A stretch of 49,408 nt of DNA, taken from NCBI RefSeq assembly GCF_001720165.1, contig NZ_MCRI01000018.1:1-49408 (forward strand), read 5' to 3'. Below the pieces are notes generated by a model, which was given only the letters and a program-made list of their open reading frames with translations, made no database searches and was not told the DNA's origin. Within the stretch, counting starts at the first letter, position 1. Each line of letters starts with the position of its first letter. A program made the translations under genes and the position numbers. This DNA comes from Methylophaga muralis. Lineage in GTDB: Bacteria > Pseudomonadota > Gammaproteobacteria > Nitrosococcales > Methylophagaceae. Shown one piece after another: positions 49,302 through 49,408 of the stretch.

Positions 49302-49408
49302 TTAATTATCGTTGGAGCTATCTTCCATATTTCTAACGACTTTATAAGCAATTACTGCAATTACAACAATTGTCAGAACAACACTTACAATGGCCCCAAT
49401 CACAACTG
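49302..49408 (-). CDS. C-terminal end of a membrane protein (partial, runs off right edge)
   Basis: The last 34 residues of a minus-strand frame: a hydrophobic helix of about 20 residues (VVIGAIVSVVLTIVVIAVIA) then YKVVRNMEDSSNDN and a stop at 49302-49304. A terminator follows at once. It is not the end of CcoP (a cytochrome c domain), which would often precede ccoG. It may be a small single-helix protein. The family cannot be named from this fragment. Confidence 0.7.
   Translation of the reverse strand, partial: VVIGAIVSVVLTIVVIAVIAYKVVRNMEDSSNDN

Overview
The window reads as a gammaproteobacterial chromosome segment of moderate GC. It carries several blocks typical of the class: lepA-lepB-DUF4845-rnc-era-recO-pdxJ-acpS, rpoE-rseA-rseB-rseC-degP divergent from nadB, pilS-pilR, and ccoGHIS. 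A marine methylotroph or sulfur-oxidiser relative (Methylophaga/Piscirickettsiaceae type) is my guess, not a demonstrated assignment. There is no phage, insertion sequence, CRISPR array, tRNA or rRNA that I can see. No gene-free stretch exceeds about 300 bases.

Layout. 1-500: the start of a secreted choice-of-anchor-type protein on the minus strand, behind what looks like a class I cyclic-di-GMP (GEMM) riboswitch. 505-11943: a long minus-strand run from lepA down to rlmD. It contains signal peptidase, RNase III, Era, RecO, PdxJ, AcpS and CysM, plus a YdbH-type envelope-bridging protein with a DUF1318 lipoprotein. 12221-17843: a MATE exporter, then an iron module of a TonB-dependent receptor and a PfeRS-like two-component system, each unit preceded by a strong Fur box. 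18038-24163: the sigma-E envelope-stress operon with a candidate autoregulatory sigma-E promoter, then nadB and ygfX. 24244-31083: ygfZ, pilRS, a PP0621-type protein, typA and suhB. 31307-33785: a Lpp-like lipoprotein, an L,D-transpeptidase and bamD. 33814-37846: a sucC-sucD-nadE-glnB operon. 37987-40026: pip, dtd and an unrecognised membrane-anchored protein. 40011-49173: a cbb3-oxidase maturation operon (ccoG-ccoH-ccoI-ccoS) that continues into a periplasmic substrate-binding protein and a large HAMP-PAS-PAS-GGDEF-EAL protein. The right edge holds the last 34 residues of a membrane protein.

Much of the window concerns the envelope: sigma-E signalling, BamD, the YdbH bridge, Lpp and its transpeptidase, and LepB. 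Cyclic-di-GMP appears at both ends, as a probable RNA sensor on the left and a probable metabolising enzyme on the right.

A caution about data quality: at least three, and probably five, sites look like single missing bases next to a base of the same kind (near 9390, 15657-15660, 40988, 41497 and 44336). Restoring one base at each site gives a full-length or family-typical protein. The apparent pseudogenes at the right end may therefore be sequencing or assembly errors and not decayed genes.
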